DNA from: Sphingomonas sp. CL5.1
GTDB lineage: Bacteria > Pseudomonadota > Alphaproteobacteria > Sphingomonadales > Sphingomonadaceae
Direction of reading: 5' to 3'
DNA length: 64,000 nt
NCBI RefSeq assembly: GCF_013344685.1
Contig: NZ_CP050137.1
Location: forward strand, 3,403,001-3,467,000
Position 1 is the first letter of the stretch. Each line of letters begins with the position of its first letter. Positions 26,432 through 35,939 of this stretch are shown here, piece after piece. Made by a program: the position numbers and the translations under genes. The notes under the pieces are model-generated. The model saw only the letters and a program-made list of their open reading frames with translations, made no database searches and was not told the origin of the DNA.

Positions 26432-27585
26432 GCGACGCGTTCCTCTACACGCTCCGCCGCCAGTCGCCGCGCCTCGCGGTCGATATCCAGCACCGCGTCG
26501 AGCGTTTGGGGCGCGGGCGGGTCGAAGCGTTCGAGGGTATCGGCGACGATTGCGGCAATTTCGAGGAACCCCACCGCGCCGCCGAGAAATGCCGCCACCG
26601 CCACCTCGTTCGCGGCGTTGAGGATCGCGGGACGCGCGCCCCCCGCCTCCACCGCCGCGCGGGCCAGCGCCAACGCGGGGAAGCGCTCAGGATCGGGCGC
26701 CTCGAAATCGAGCCGTCCGACGCGGACGAGATCGAGCGGCTCGCCCGGCGTCGCCATCCGGTCCGGCCAGGCCAGTGCATAGGCGATCGGGGTGCGCATG
26801 TCGGGCGTGCCGAGCTGCGCCAGTGTCGACCCGTCGACATATTCGACCATCGAATGCACCACCGACTGGCGGTGGACGACGATCTCGATCTGCCCATGGT
26901 CCAGCGGAAAAAGATGGAACGCCTCGATCAGTTCCAGCCCCTTGTTCATCATCGTCGCCGAATCGACCGAGATCTTGGCGCCCATCGACCAGTTGGGATG
27001 CGCCACCGCCTGCGCCGGAGTGATCGCCGCCATCTCCGCCAGCGGGCGATCGCGGAACGGGCCGCCGCTCGCCGTCAGGATGATGCGGCGGGCGCGATGG
27101 CTGAGCCGCGCGTCGAGGCACTGGAAGATCGCGTTATGCTCGCTGTCGACCGGCAGCAGCGTCGCCTTGTGGCGGTCGATCGCCGCCTTCATCACGTCGC
27201 CCGCGGAAACCAGCGACTCCTTGTTGGCGAGCGCGATCGTGCCGCCGGCGCGGATCGCCGCCATCACCGGCTTGAGGCCGGCGCAGCCGACGATCGCCGC
27301 GACCGTCACGTCCGCGCCTTCTCCGGCCGCTTCCGTCACCGCCTCCGCGCCGCCGGCCGCCGCCACGCCGGAGCCGGCGAGCGCCTCGCGCAGGGCGGGC
27401 AGATGCGCCTCGTCGGCGATCACCGCGCGCTCGGCGCGGGTGCGGATCGCGGCGGCGGCGAGCCTGGCCACGTCGCTGTTGGCGGTCAGCGCGCGGACGC
27501 GGAAGGTTTCGGGCGCGCGCTCGACCAGATCCAGCGTCGAGGTGCCGACCGATCCGGTCGCGCCGAGGATGGTGATTGTTCTCAT
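26428..27585 (-). CDS. dxr: 1-deoxy-D-xylulose 5-phosphate reductoisomerase
   Basis: Second step of the non-mevalonate isoprenoid pathway. The 385 aa product has the NADPH site ILGATGSVGTSTLDLV at the N-terminus. The metal/substrate region contains LPVDSEHNAIFQ and LTASGGPF. The mobile-loop Trp/Met region is NWSMGAKISVDSATMMNKGLE (split by normal family variation), and ILNAANEVAVAAFL lies in the C-terminal domain. It overlaps cdsA by four bases upstream and rseP downstream. An in-frame extension upstream lies inside cdsA and was discarded. Confidence 0.96.
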   Translation of the reverse strand: MRTITILGATGSVGTSTLDLVERAPETFRVRALTANSDVARLAAAAIRTRAERAVIADEAHLPALREALAGSGVAAAGGAEAVTEAAGEGADVTVAAIVGCAGLKPVMAAIRAGGTIALANKESLVSAGDVMKAAIDRHKATLLPVDSEHNAIFQCLDARLSHRARRIILTASGGPFRDRPLAEMAAITPAQAVAHPNWSMGAKISVDSATMMNKGLELIEAFHLFPLDHGQIEIVVHRQSVVHSMVEYVDGSTLAQLGTPDMRTPIAYALAWPDRMATPGEPLDLVRVGRLDFEAPDPERFPALALARAAVEAGGARPAILNAANEVAVAAFLGGAVGFLEIAAIVADTLERFDPPAPQTLDAVLDIDREARRLAAERVEERVA

Positions 27586-28373
27586 GACGGATAGAAATGC
27601 GGGAGGACGACGAGGAAGGCGGCGACCGGCGCGACCGGCACGAGGCCGTCGAGCCGGTCCATCACGCCGCCGTGGCCGGGGATCAGCGCGCCCGAATCCT
27701 TCACGCCGGCGCGGCGCTTGAGCCAGCTTTCGTAGAGGTCGCCCGCCTGCGCGAGCACCGCCAGCGCCGGCGTGGCGAGCGTCATCCGCCACGGCAGGCC
27801 GAAGCGCCAGTGCATGAACAGCCCGAAAGCGCCAGCCGCGACGACGCCGCCGGCCAGCCCCGCCCAGGTCTTGTTCGGGCTGACGCGCGGCGCGAGCTTC
27901 GGCCCGCCGATCGCGCGGCCGGCGAAATAGGCGCCGATGTCGCACGCCCAGACCAAGGCCAGCGCCCAGAGCGTGAAGACGATCCCTTCATGCTGGCGGC
28001 GGATGAACATCAGCGCCAGCACCGGCAGCGCGCAATAGACCACGCCCGCCGCGAATTGCGGCCGCCGCGTGATGATGACGACGAAGAACGCCGCCCCGCC
28101 GATCAGGCCGAGCGAGAAGAAATCATGCGGCACGATCGTCAGCGAGGCCGGCGCCATCACCGCCAGCGGCACCGACAGCGCGAATTGCGCGAGCCGCGTG
28201 TCGCGCGGCGACGCGCCGTGCAGCCCGCCCCATTCCGCCATCATCACCAGCGCGCCGATCACCGCGAGCAGCCAGAAGGCGATGCCCCCCAGCCACAGTG
28301 CCGCGAGCGCGACGCCGATCATCACGATGCCCGCCAGCGCGCGTTTCGGCAGGTCGGAGCGCCTATCGGTCAC
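27582..28373 (-). CDS. cdsA: Phosphatidate cytidylyltransferase
   Basis: Makes CDP-diacylglycerol for phospholipid synthesis. The 263 aa product has about eight transmembrane helices and the C-terminal signature SWLKRRAGVKDSG...PGHGGVMDR. It starts with GTG 28373 overlapping the uppS stop (GTGA). The substrate flow continues to the PssA/Psd genes at 33-34.5 kb. Confidence 0.94.
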   Translation of the reverse strand: MTDRRSDLPKRALAGIVMIGVALAALWLGGIAFWLLAVIGALVMMAEWGGLHGASPRDTRLAQFALSVPLAVMAPASLTIVPHDFFSLGLIGGAAFFVVIITRRPQFAAGVVYCALPVLALMFIRRQHEGIVFTLWALALVWACDIGAYFAGRAIGGPKLAPRVSPNKTWAGLAGGVVAAGAFGLFMHWRFGLPWRMTLATPALAVLAQAGDLYESWLKRRAGVKDSGALIPGHGGVMDRLDGLVPVAPVAAFLVVLPHFYPS

Positions 28374-29107
28374 AGGCCCCCGAACCGTCGCTGGCGACGC
28401 CCGAAATCGGCCACCGCCGCCTCCAGCTCCGCCGCGCCGAAATCGGGCCAGAGCGTGTCGACGAACAGCAATTCGGCATAGGCCGCCTGCCACAGCAGGA
28501 AATTCGACAGGCGATGCTCGCCCGATGTGCGGATCAACAGGTCGAGCGGCGGCAGGTCGCGCGTCTCCAGCTCCGCCTCGATCGTCGCCGGCGCGATCGA
28601 CGCGGGATCGATCTCGCCCGCCGCCGCGCGCGCCGCCAGCCGCCGCGCCGCTTCGGTCAGTTCAGCCTGCCCGCCATAATTGAGCGCGATCACCAGCACC
28701 GGCCCGGTGTTCGCCGCCGTCCGCGCCAGCGCGTCCTCGATCAGCGCCACCACGTCGCCGGGGAAGCGGCGGAAGTCGCCGATCACGCGCAGCCGCACAT
28801 TCTCGCGCACCAGTTCGGCCAAATCGGAGCGGATGAACAGGCGCAGCAGGCCCATCAGGTCGCCCACCTCCTCCTCCGGCCGGCGCCAGTTCTCGCTGGA
28901 GAAGGCGTAGAGCGTCAGCGCCTCGATCCCCATCGCGCGCGCCGCGCGGCTGACGGCGCGCACCGCCTCCACGCCCGCGCGATGGCCGGCGACGCGCGGC
29001 AGGAAGCGCTTCTTCGCCCAGCGCCCGTTGCCGTCCATGATGATCGCGACATGGCGCGGCAGCACGCCACCGCCGCTCGCGAGGGCCGGGGCGCTGCTCA
29101 CGGGCAC
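28370..29107 (-). CDS. uppS: Undecaprenyl diphosphate synthase
   Basis: Builds the C55 lipid carrier for peptidoglycan and glycans. The 245 aa product has the catalytic Asp and phosphate loop in IIMDGNGRWAKKR. AFSSENWRRP and the substrate-binding RTSGEHRLSNFLLWQ follow. The frame opens with GTG 29107; a second GTG two codons later is also possible. It lies 31 bases after frr. Confidence 0.95.
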   Translation of the reverse strand: MPVSSAPALASGGGVLPRHVAIIMDGNGRWAKKRFLPRVAGHRAGVEAVRAVSRAARAMGIEALTLYAFSSENWRRPEEEVGDLMGLLRLFIRSDLAELVRENVRLRVIGDFRRFPGDVVALIEDALARTAANTGPVLVIALNYGGQAELTEAARRLAARAAAGEIDPASIAPATIEAELETRDLPPLDLLIRTSGEHRLSNFLLWQAAYAELLFVDTLWPDFGAAELEAAVADFGRRQRRFGGL

Positions 29108-29138
29108 GACCTTGAAGGAGCCGGGCGGGCGAGCGCGG

Positions 29139-29696
29139 TCACTTGCCGAGGATTTCCTTTTCCTTGCCCGCCGCCGCCGCGTCGATCTCGGCGATGGTGC
29201 TGTCGGTCAGCTTCTGCACCTCGTTCTCGTGGCGCTTGCGATCGTCCTCGCCGAACACGCCCTTCTTCTCGTCGGTCTTGAGCGCGTCCATCCCGTCGCG
29301 GCGCACGTTGCGCACGGCGACGCGCGCCTTCTCGGCATATTGGCCGGCGAGCTTGGCCAGCTCCTTGCGGCGCTCCTCGGTCAGGTCGGGGATCGGCAGG
29401 CGCAGGTTCTGGCCGTCGTTGATCGGGTTGAGGCCGAGGCCGGCCGAGCGGATCGCCTTCTCCACCGGGCCGACGTTCGACTTGTCCCACACCTGCACGG
29501 AGAGCATGCGCGGCTCCGGCGCGGAAACGGTCGCGACTTGGTTGAGCGGCATGTGCGCGCCATAGACCTCGACCGTCACCGGATCGAGCAGCGAGACGGA
29601 GGCGCGCCCGGTGCGCAGGCCGCCGAGATCGCCCTTCAGCGATTCGACCGCGCCGTGCATCCGGCGCTCCAGATCCGCCTTGTCATAGGCCGCCAT
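29139..29696 (-). CDS. frr: Ribosome recycling factor
   Basis: Splits post-termination ribosomes together with EF-G. The 185 aa length is standard. The order is helix [15 protein letters not shown], the [17 protein letters not shown] hinge region, and [16 protein letters not shown], ending with a long C-terminal helix. I chose ATG 29696 (TGATG with the pyrH stop), with AGGAGA 7 bases upstream, over a GTG one codon earlier. Confidence 0.96.
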   Translation of the reverse strand: MAAYDKADLERRMHGAVESLKGDLGGLRTGRASVSLLDPVTVEVYGAHMPLNQVATVSAPEPRMLSVQVWDKSNVGPVEKAIRSAGLGLNPINDGQNLRLPIPDLTEERRKELAKLAGQYAEKARVAVRNVRRDGMDALKTDEKKGVFGEDDRKRHENEVQKLTDSTIAEIDAAAAGKEKEILGK

Positions 29697-30427
29697 CACT
29701 TCGTCTCCTGTTCGTTGCGGACGACCGTCGACACGCCCTCACCGCGCAGCACGGCGGCGAAATTGCCATGCTCGCGGATGTTGAAGACGACGATCGGGAT
29801 GTTGCTGTCACGGCACAGCGCCACCGCGCTTGCGTCCATGACCTTGAGATTCTTCGAGAGGACTTCGCCGTAACCGATTGTTTCGTATCGCTTCGCCGTC
29901 GGCACCTTCTTGGGATCGTCGTCATAGACGCCATCGACCGAGGTGCCCTTGAACAAGGCGTCGCAATTCATCTCGGCCGCGCGCAGCGCGGCGCCGCTGT
30001 CGGTGGTGAAGAAGGGCGAGCCGACGCCCGCCGCGAAGATCACCACCCGGCCCTTTTCCAGATGCCGCGCGGCGCGGCGGCGGATGAACGGCTCGCACAC
30101 CGACTGCATCGGAATCGCGGACTGGACGCGCGTGTCGACGCCGATCTGCTCCAGCGCGTTCTGCACGGCGAGCGCGTTCATCACCGTCGCCAGCATCCCC
30201 ATATAGTCGGCGGTGGCGCGCTCGAAGCCCTGCGCGGCGGCGGCGAGGCCGCGGAAGATGTTGCCGCCGCCCACCACGACGCACAATTCATAGCCCTGCG
30301 CCTTCACGCCGGCGATCTCCTCGGCCACGCGCGCGGTGACTTCGGGGTCGATCGACTTGCCGCCCTCGCCCATCAGGACTTCGCCCGAGAGTTTCAGGAG
30401 GATGCGTTTGTAGCGGGGGCTGGTCAT
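29696..30427 (-). CDS. pyrH: UMP kinase
   Basis: Phosphorylates UMP to UDP. The 243 aa product is an amino-acid-kinase-family protein with [37 protein letters not shown], and the Asp-rich [11 protein letters not shown]. It is linked to frr as in most bacteria. Between it and tsf lies a 247-base gap holding a large inverted repeat. Confidence 0.96.
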   Translation of the reverse strand: MTSPRYKRILLKLSGEVLMGEGGKSIDPEVTARVAEEIAGVKAQGYELCVVVGGGNIFRGLAAAAQGFERATADYMGMLATVMNALAVQNALEQIGVDTRVQSAIPMQSVCEPFIRRRAARHLEKGRVVIFAAGVGSPFFTTDSGAALRAAEMNCDALFKGTSVDGVYDDDPKKVPTAKRYETIGYGEVLSKNLKVMDASAVALCRDSNIPIVVFNIREHGNFAAVLRGEGVSTVVRNEQETK

Positions 30428-30523
30428 GCGTTCCGAAAAATGTCTGGGGGCTGAAGTGGGCGGACCTTAGGCGGGGTGGGATGAGGCCGCAACCGTGGAA
30501 TGGCGGGCGGCCCCGTCACCACA

Positions 30524-30631
30524 AACGTCACCCCGGCCGCGCGCAAGGTCCACCGGGGGCAGGCGATACGCAAGCGGCCCTTGCGATGATCCTGTGGCAC
30601 GGTGGACCCGGCGCGCGGCCGGGGTGACGTT
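30524..30631. repeat. 108-base intergenic palindromic element (REP/MITE-like)
   Basis: Outer arms 30524-30555 and 30600-30631 are inverted copies of 32 bases with two mismatches (AAG in the left arm against CGG in the right). A small inner stem (CGCAAG 30569-30574 / CTTGCG 30580-30585) sits in the loop. It lies between tsf and pyrH, codes for nothing, and would form a very stable cruciform or RNA hairpin. It looks like a dispersed intergenic repeat unit; copies elsewhere in the genome cannot be seen from this window. Confidence 0.75.
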
Positions 30632-30633
30632 GC

Positions 30634-30661
30634 GGGGAAGGACGCGCATGCGCCCTTCCCC
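30634..30661. other. Hairpin downstream of tsf
   Basis: GGGGAAGG (30634-30641) and CCTTCCCC (30654-30661) bracket a GC-rich loop 14 bases past the tsf stop. No T-run follows on the - strand, so it is at best an RNA-end stabiliser or weak terminator between tsf and pyrH. Confidence 0.45.
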
Positions 30662-30674
30662 TTTCATGGGCGGA

Positions 30675-31622
30675 TTACGCGGTCGGCTCGGCCTGCTTCT
30701 GCGGCACGCCGGAAGCGGCGGCGACTTCGGCGGCGAAGTCGGACTGCTCCTTCTCGATGCCCTCGCCGAGCTGGAAGCGAACATAGTCCTTCAGCACGAT
30801 CGGCGTGCCGGCGTCCTTGCCCGCCTTGGCGACCACGTCGCTGATCTTGGTCTTGCCGTCCATCACGAAGAGCTGGCTGACCAGCGCATGTTCCTTGCGG
30901 TACTTGGCGATCGAGCCTTCCACCATCTTCGCGATGATGTCGGCCGGCTTGCCGCTCTCCGCCGCCTTCTCGGTGGCGATCGCGCGCTCGCGCTCGATCT
31001 CCTCGGCGTCGAGGTCCTCCTCGTTCAGCGCCTTGGGGAAGGCCGCCGCGACGTGCATCGCGAGCTGCTTGCCGAGGCTCTGGAGCACGTCGTCAGACGC
31101 CTCGCTCTCCAGCGCTACGAGCACGCCGATCTTGCCGAGGCCCGGCGCCTGCTGGTTGTGGACATAGCCCACGACCGCGCCCTTCGACACTTCCAGCTTC
31201 TTCGCGCGGCGCAGGTTCTGGTTCTCGCCGATCGTCGCGATGTTGTTGGTCAGCACCTCCTCGACCGTCTTGCCGCCGAGCGGGGCCGCCTTGATCGTCG
31301 CGATGTCGTCGCCCAGCTCGAGCGCCACCGAGGTCACGTCGCGCACGAAGGTCTGGAACTGATCGTTCTTCGCGACGAAATCGGTCTCGGAGTTCACCTC
31401 GACCGCCGCACCCTTGTTGCCGGAAACCTCGATGCCGACCAGCCCCTCGGCCGCCGTGCGGCTGGACTTCTTGGCGGCGGCGGCGAGGCCCTTGGTGCGC
31501 AGCCAGTCCAGCGCGGCTTCCATGTCGCCGTTCGCCTCGCTGAGCGCCTTCTTGCAATCCATCATGCCCGCGCCGCTCTTCTCGCGCAGGTCCTTGACCA
31601 TCGAAGCCGTGATGTCGGCCAT
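30675..31622 (-). CDS. tsf: Translation elongation factor Ts
   Basis: GDP-GTP exchange factor for EF-Tu. The 315 aa product has the N-terminal UBA-like domain ([20 protein letters not shown]) and the EF-Tu contact motif [10 protein letters not shown]. The dimerisation and C-terminal modules follow. It follows rpsB by 96 bases, with a stem-loop between them, as in the standard rpsB-tsf operon. Confidence 0.97.
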   Translation of the reverse strand: MADITASMVKDLREKSGAGMMDCKKALSEANGDMEAALDWLRTKGLAAAAKKSSRTAAEGLVGIEVSGNKGAAVEVNSETDFVAKNDQFQTFVRDVTSVALELGDDIATIKAAPLGGKTVEEVLTNNIATIGENQNLRRAKKLEVSKGAVVGYVHNQQAPGLGKIGVLVALESEASDDVLQSLGKQLAMHVAAAFPKALNEEDLDAEEIERERAIATEKAAESGKPADIIAKMVEGSIAKYRKEHALVSQLFVMDGKTKISDVVAKAGKDAGTPIVLKDYVRFQLGEGIEKEQSDFAAEVAAASGVPQKQAEPTA

Positions 31623-31662
31623 GTTCCTAGTCCTTCAATTTGCAATCGGTCGAATATGGGTA

Positions 31663-31699
31663 CGGGCGGGGCAGCGCCAAACACGCCCTGCCCCGCCCG
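31663..31699. other. Perfect 12-bp stem-loop between rpsB and tsf
   Basis: Arms CGGGCGGGGCAG (31663-31674) and CTGCCCCGCCCG (31688-31699) pair perfectly around 13 bases. No T-run follows on the - strand. A structure at this place is common in rpsB-tsf operons and may reduce tsf expression relative to rpsB or protect the rpsB mRNA end. Confidence 0.55.
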
Positions 31700-31718
31700 C
31701 ATGACATTCCGGCGACGG

Positions 31719-32519
31719 TCAGGCGTCGATCTGGCGTTCCGTCTCGACGGCCACTTCCGTGGCTTCCGGCACCAGCGCCTCCTCGGCGATCGGCTCGGCC
31801 ATCGCGCCGAGGTCCGCGCCGCCGCGGCGCTGCTGCTCCTGGTTGCCGCGCGTGGCGGCGATCGCCACCGCCTCGCAATAGAGGCGGATCGCGCGGCTCG
31901 CGTCGTCGTTCGCCGGCACCGGGAAGGCGATGCCGTCCGGCGACACGTTCGAATCGAGGATCGCGACGACCGGGATGCCGAGCGTGTTGGCTTCCTTGAT
32001 CGCCAGTTCCTCCTTGTTGGCGTCGATCACGAACATCACGTCCGGGATGCCGCCCATGTCGCGGATGCCACCGAGCGACAGCTCGAGCTTGTCGCGCTCG
32101 CGGGTGAGCTGGAGCACTTCCTTCTTGGTGAGGCCGGCGGTGTTGCCGGAAAGCTGCTCCTCAAGGGCCTTCAGGCGCTTGATCGAGTTGGAGATCGTCT
32201 TCCAGTTGGTGAGCATGCCGCCCAGCCAGCGGTGGTTGACGAAATGCTGGCCCGCGCGGCGCGCGGCGTCGGCGATCGGCTCCTGCGCCTGGCGCTTGGT
32301 GCCGACGAACAGCACCTTGCCGCCCGCCGCGACGGTGGACGACACGAACTCCAGCGCGCGCGCGAACAGCGGCACGGTCTGCGACAGGTCGATGATGTGG
32401 ACGCCGTTGCGGTCACCGAAGATGTAGGGCTTCATCTTCGGGTTCCAGCGATGGGTCTGGTGGCCGAAGTGCGCGCCGGTCTCGATGAGCTGCTGCATGG
32501 TGACGACAGGTGCCGCCAT
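31719..32519 (-). CDS. rpsB: 30S ribosomal protein S2
   Basis: The 266 aa product begins [21 protein letters not shown] and carries the S2 signature [12 protein letters not shown] near the N-terminus and [14 protein letters not shown] in the C-terminal half. An acidic C-terminal tail (about 25 residues, ending ERQIDA) follows. The frame is open for 80 more codons upstream, but only this ATG matches S2. Confidence 0.97.
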   Translation of the reverse strand: MAAPVVTMQQLIETGAHFGHQTHRWNPKMKPYIFGDRNGVHIIDLSQTVPLFARALEFVSSTVAAGGKVLFVGTKRQAQEPIADAARRAGQHFVNHRWLGGMLTNWKTISNSIKRLKALEEQLSGNTAGLTKKEVLQLTRERDKLELSLGGIRDMGGIPDVMFVIDANKEELAIKEANTLGIPVVAILDSNVSPDGIAFPVPANDDASRAIRLYCEAVAIAATRGNQEQQRRGGADLGAMAEPIAEEALVPEATEVAVETERQIDA

Positions 32520-32772
32520 AGGGTGTTTTCCTTTCCGGTTAAGCCTCTGGGAAGCGAGAATGACGACCGGCTGCAAGCCGGCGCACCGGTGATGATGCTT
32601 CCCATGCGGAGTTGAGGGTCGCGCCGTTAGCGCAAGCGGAGGCGAAAAGCAATCGCTTGACGGATGCGAACAAACATGGAACACAGCATACAGAACAGAG
32701 CATGAACGCAGGCTCTGGCACCGGATTCCACTTCGTGCGTTTAGGCGATGCGCGGGCGGCAAGGAGGCGAAG
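32520..32772. other. Divergent promoter region between rpsB and a small membrane protein
   Basis: 253 bases with no supported gene. It must contain the rpsB promoter and leader (- strand) and the promoter of the 77 aa protein (+ strand). A TTGACG lies at 32657-32662 on the + strand, but I see no well-spaced -10 box. The DNA around 32655-32710 is locally more AT-rich than its surroundings, as expected for a promoter. Confidence 0.4.
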
Positions 32773-33006
32773 ATGATGTTTTTGCTGGCGATTGCGACCT
32801 TCGGCGCGGCATTGGGTATCGCGGCTTATGCCATTGCGGCGAGCGTTGCGCCGAACCTCGCGAAGATCCGGCTGGCGCTGGCGGGCCGCTCGCCTCTTGC
32901 GACGGCGCTGGCGGCGGAAGCGCCGCGCGTCGAACGCCGCGTGGCGGTCAGGCGGCTGGCGGCGGCGCCGGTTCGCCGACCTGCGCCGCTACGCGCTGCC
33001 GCCTGA
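32773..33006 (+). CDS. Small membrane-anchored protein of unknown function
   Basis: A 77 aa product with one N-terminal transmembrane segment ([27 protein letters not shown]) split here only by description. A cytoplasmic, strongly basic Arg/Ala/Pro-rich tail follows. A very strong ribosome site, AAGGAGG at 32761-32767, supports translation. The 3' end overlaps the convergent pssA gene by 59 bases, and the tail may partly be constrained by that overlap. I do not recognise a family. Confidence 0.6.
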   Translation: MMFLLAIATFGAALGIAAYAIAASVAPNLAKIRLALAGRSPLATALAAEAPRVERRVAVRRLAAAPVRRPAPLRAAA

Positions 33007-33742
33007 CCCGCGCGTAGCTGGCGATGCTGAACGGCAGCGTGAGCAGGTAGACAATGCACAACGCGCTGGCGCTATGCCACGGCGCGGAGACGGCGGCGGC
33101 GCCGAAGATCACCACCACCGCCAACGCCTCGAAGCGGATGTTGCGGCGCAGGCGCAGCGAGCCCCAGGAGAAAGTGGCGAGGCTGGAGACCATCAGGAAC
33201 GCGACCAATGCCGTCCACGGCGCGACGACCCAGGGCGAGCGCAGCAGCGGCTCGCCCGTCCAGAACCACAGGAACATCGGCAGCAGCGCCAGCCCCGCCC
33301 CGGCCGGGGCGGGCACGCCGGTGAGGAAGCCGGCCGATTTGTGCGGCTGCTCGGTCACGTCGATATTGGCGTTGAAGCGCGCGAGGCGGAGCGCGCAGAA
33401 CACCGCCAGCATCAGCGCCGCCGTCCAGCCGAAGCGCGGCAGCGCGGAGAGCGACCAGAGATAGAGGATCAGCGCCGGCGAGACGCCGAAGGAGATGGCG
33501 TCGGCCAGCGAATCGAGCTCCGCGCCGAACCGGCTCTGCCCGCGCAGCATCCGCGCGATGCGACCGTCCAGCCCGTCGAGCACGCCCGCGAGCAGGATCA
33601 TCGCCACCGCCAGCTCCCACCAGCCGGCGACGGCGAAGCGCACCCCCGACAGGCCGGAACACAGGCCCAGCGCGGTCACCGCATTGGGCAGCACCGCGCG
33701 CAGCGGCAGGCCGCCGAGCCGGCGTTGCGGCCGCGCGGTCAT
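32948..33742 (-). CDS. pssA: CDP-diacylglycerol-serine O-phosphatidyltransferase
   Basis: Makes phosphatidylserine. The 264 aa integral membrane enzyme has the CDP-alcohol phosphatidyltransferase motif DGLDGRIAR...G...D...D, seen as DGRIARMLRGQSRFGAELD then SLAD. About eight hydrophobic segments follow. It lies 37 bases after psd, which uses its product. The C-terminus overlaps the convergent small ORF. Confidence 0.94.
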   Translation of the reverse strand: MTARPQRRLGGLPLRAVLPNAVTALGLCSGLSGVRFAVAGWWELAVAMILLAGVLDGLDGRIARMLRGQSRFGAELDSLADAISFGVSPALILYLWSLSALPRFGWTAALMLAVFCALRLARFNANIDVTEQPHKSAGFLTGVPAPAGAGLALLPMFLWFWTGEPLLRSPWVVAPWTALVAFLMVSSLATFSWGSLRLRRNIRFEALAVVVIFGAAAVSAPWHSASALCIVYLLTLPFSIASYARVRRQRVAAQVGEPAPPPAA

Positions 33743-33779
33743 CCGCGCAGGCCCGGCGCGGTGGACGGGATATCAGGGA

Positions 33780-34517
33780 TCATTGCGCCGTCCCTGTCAC
33801 GGCGGGAAGGCCATAGCGGCCGATCACCGTCTCCCCCGCCACCGATCGCTGGCCGAGCGCCACCTGCGGCGCGCAACCCTCGGGCAGATAGACGTCGACG
33901 CGGCTGCCGAAGCGGATCAGCCCGACGCGCTGGCCGACCGCGACGATGTCGCCGGCCTTGGCGAAGCCGACGATGCGCCGCGCGACCAGCCCGGCGATCT
34001 GCGTGAAGCCGACGCGGCGGCCGTCATGCCCCTCGACGACGAAATGCTGGCGCTCGTTGTCCTCCGACGCCTTGTCGAGGTCGGCGTTGAGGAACTTGCC
34101 GGAGATATAGACGACCTGCTTGATCGTCCCCGCGATCGGCGCGCGGTTGATGTGCACGTCGAACACCGACATGAAGATCGACACGCGCACCATCGGCTCG
34201 GTGCCCAGCTCGCCGGTCAGCTCGCGCGGCACCGGCACGCGCTCGATCATCGTCACCAGCCCGTCGGCGGGGGCGACGACCAGATCGTCGCCGCGCGGCG
34301 TGGTGCGGATCGGATCGCGGAAGAATGCCGCGACCCACACGGTCAGCCCCAGCATCGGCCAGAAGAAGATGTTCGAGACGATCGTCAGCAGCAGCGTGAG
34401 GCCGAACGCGATCGCGACGAACTTCTGCCCCTCCGGATGGACGGCGGGAAAGCGCCACTTGACGGTGGTGGTGACTGGAAGGCCGCCGGGGCCTTCCGGT
34501 TTATCTAATGATGGCAT
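33780..34517 (-). CDS. psd: Phosphatidylserine decarboxylase proenzyme
   Basis: Converts phosphatidylserine to phosphatidylethanolamine. The 245 aa product is the short PSD-A type. Two hydrophobic segments near residues 30-65 are followed by the catalytic domain, with [13 protein letters not shown] and the C-terminal self-cleavage site RFGS (pyruvoyl forms at the Ser). Psd and PssA are consecutive, so phosphatidylethanolamine is made here. Confidence 0.95.
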   Translation of the reverse strand: MPSLDKPEGPGGLPVTTTVKWRFPAVHPEGQKFVAIAFGLTLLLTIVSNIFFWPMLGLTVWVAAFFRDPIRTTPRGDDLVVAPADGLVTMIERVPVPRELTGELGTEPMVRVSIFMSVFDVHINRAPIAGTIKQVVYISGKFLNADLDKASEDNERQHFVVEGHDGRRVGFTQIAGLVARRIVGFAKAGDIVAVGQRVGLIRFGSRVDVYLPEGCAPQVALGQRSVAGETVIGRYGLPAVTGTAQ

Positions 34518-34659
34518 CGGCGCGGTTTAGCCGCGCGTCTCGCCCCGCACAACGCATCCGACGCGCATTTTGCGCGAGCCGCGGCCACGCGCGACGGTTG
34601 ATCCTCCGCGCCCTTCCCCCTATCGCGCACGCCAAACCTCCCCTGACAAGGATTTGGAC

Positions 34660-35880
34660 ATGGCGAAGATCAAGGTGAAGACGCCCGTCGTGGAGATCGA
34701 CGGCGACGAGATGACGCGGATCATCTGGGAATGGATTCGCGAGCGCCTGATCAAGCCGTATCTCGATATCGAGCTGGATTATTACGATCTCGGCGTCGAG
34801 CATCGCGACGCGACCAACGACCAGGTGACGATCGACAGCGCCCATGCGACGCAGAAATACGGCGTCGCGGTGAAGTGCGCCACGATCACCCCGGACGAGG
34901 CGCGCGTCGAGGAATTCGGCCTGAAGCAGATGTGGAAGTCGCCCAACGGCACGATCCGCAACATCCTGGGCGGCGTGATCTTCCGCGAACCGATCGTGAT
35001 CCGCAACGTGCCGCGCCTGATCCCCGGCTGGACCCACCCGATCGTCGTCGGCCGCCACGCCTTCGGCGACCAGTATCGCGCGACCGACTTCCGCGTGCCC
35101 GGCAAGGGCAAGCTGACGATGAAGTTCGAGGGCGAGGACGGCACCGTCATCGAGAAGGACGTCTATGACTTCCCCGGTTCCGGCGTCGCGATGGGGATGT
35201 ACAACCTCGACGAATCGATCCGCGATTTCGCGCGCGCCAGCATGAATTACTCGCTGGGCCGCGGCTGGCCGCTGTATCTCTCGACCAAGAACACGATCCT
35301 CAAGGCCTATGACGGGCGCTTCAAGGATATCTTCGCCGAGGTGTTCGAGAGCGAGTTCAAGGACCGGTTCAAGGAAGCCGGCATCGTCTACGAGCATCGC
35401 CTGATCGACGACATGGTCGCCTCCGCGCTGAAGTGGAACGGCGAGTTCGTCTGGGCGTGCAAGAACTATGACGGCGACGTCCAGTCGGATCAGGTGGCGC
35501 AGGGCTTCGGCAGCCTCGGCCTGATGACCTCGGTGCTGATGACACCGGACGGCAAGACGATCGAGGCGGAGGCCGCGCACGGCACCGTCACCCGTCACTA
35601 TCGCCAGCACCAGCAGGGCAAGGCGACCTCGACCAACCCGATCGCGTCGATCTTCGCGTGGACCGGCGGCCTCAAGTATCGCGGCAAGTTCGACGACACG
35701 CCGGACGTGACGCGCTTCGCCGAGACGCTGGAGAAGGTCTGCATCGAGACGGTCGAGGCCGGCGACATGACCAAGGACCTCGCGATCCTGATCGGCCCGG
35801 ACCAGAAGTGGCTGACGACCGAGCAGTTCTTCGAGAAGATTCGCGAGAACCTCGAAAAGAAGATGGCGACCTGGGCCTGA
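34660..35880 (+). CDS. icd: Isocitrate dehydrogenase, NADP-dependent
   Basis: TCA-cycle enzyme. The 406 aa product belongs to the eukaryotic-like homodimeric class (type II IDH), with [19 protein letters not shown] at the N-terminus and [18 protein letters not shown] in the substrate region. The metal-binding [20 protein letters not shown] and [11 protein letters not shown] lie towards the C-terminus. The start is ATG 34660, with AAGGA 7 bases before. It is followed by a strong terminator. Confidence 0.97.
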   Translation: MAKIKVKTPVVEIDGDEMTRIIWEWIRERLIKPYLDIELDYYDLGVEHRDATNDQVTIDSAHATQKYGVAVKCATITPDEARVEEFGLKQMWKSPNGTIRNILGGVIFREPIVIRNVPRLIPGWTHPIVVGRHAFGDQYRATDFRVPGKGKLTMKFEGEDGTVIEKDVYDFPGSGVAMGMYNLDESIRDFARASMNYSLGRGWPLYLSTKNTILKAYDGRFKDIFAEVFESEFKDRFKEAGIVYEHRLIDDMVASALKWNGEFVWACKNYDGDVQSDQVAQGFGSLGLMTSVLMTPDGKTIEAEAAHGTVTRHYRQHQQGKATSTNPIASIFAWTGGLKYRGKFDDTPDVTRFAETLEKVCIETVEAGDMTKDLAILIGPDQKWLTTEQFFEKIRENLEKKMATWA

Positions 35881-35905
35881 CCCGGCGCCTGATGGCATGA
35901 TGCGA

Positions 35906-35936
35906 GGCCGGCGTCCCGATCAGCGGGGCGCCGGCC
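35906..35936 (+). terminator. Rho-independent terminator of icd
   Basis: Arms GGCCGGCGTCCCG (35906-35918) and CGGGGCGCCGGCC (35924-35936) pair over 13 bases with one T-G wobble. TTCTCATT follows. It sits 26 bases past the icd stop and 3 bases from the convergent monooxygenase stop, so it may serve both. Confidence 0.75.
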
Positions 35937-35939
35937 TTC

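Noticed and set aside
30634..30661. Intrinsic terminator of tsf
   Set aside because: The stem is good but no T-run follows on the - strand, and pyrH commonly shares the transcript.
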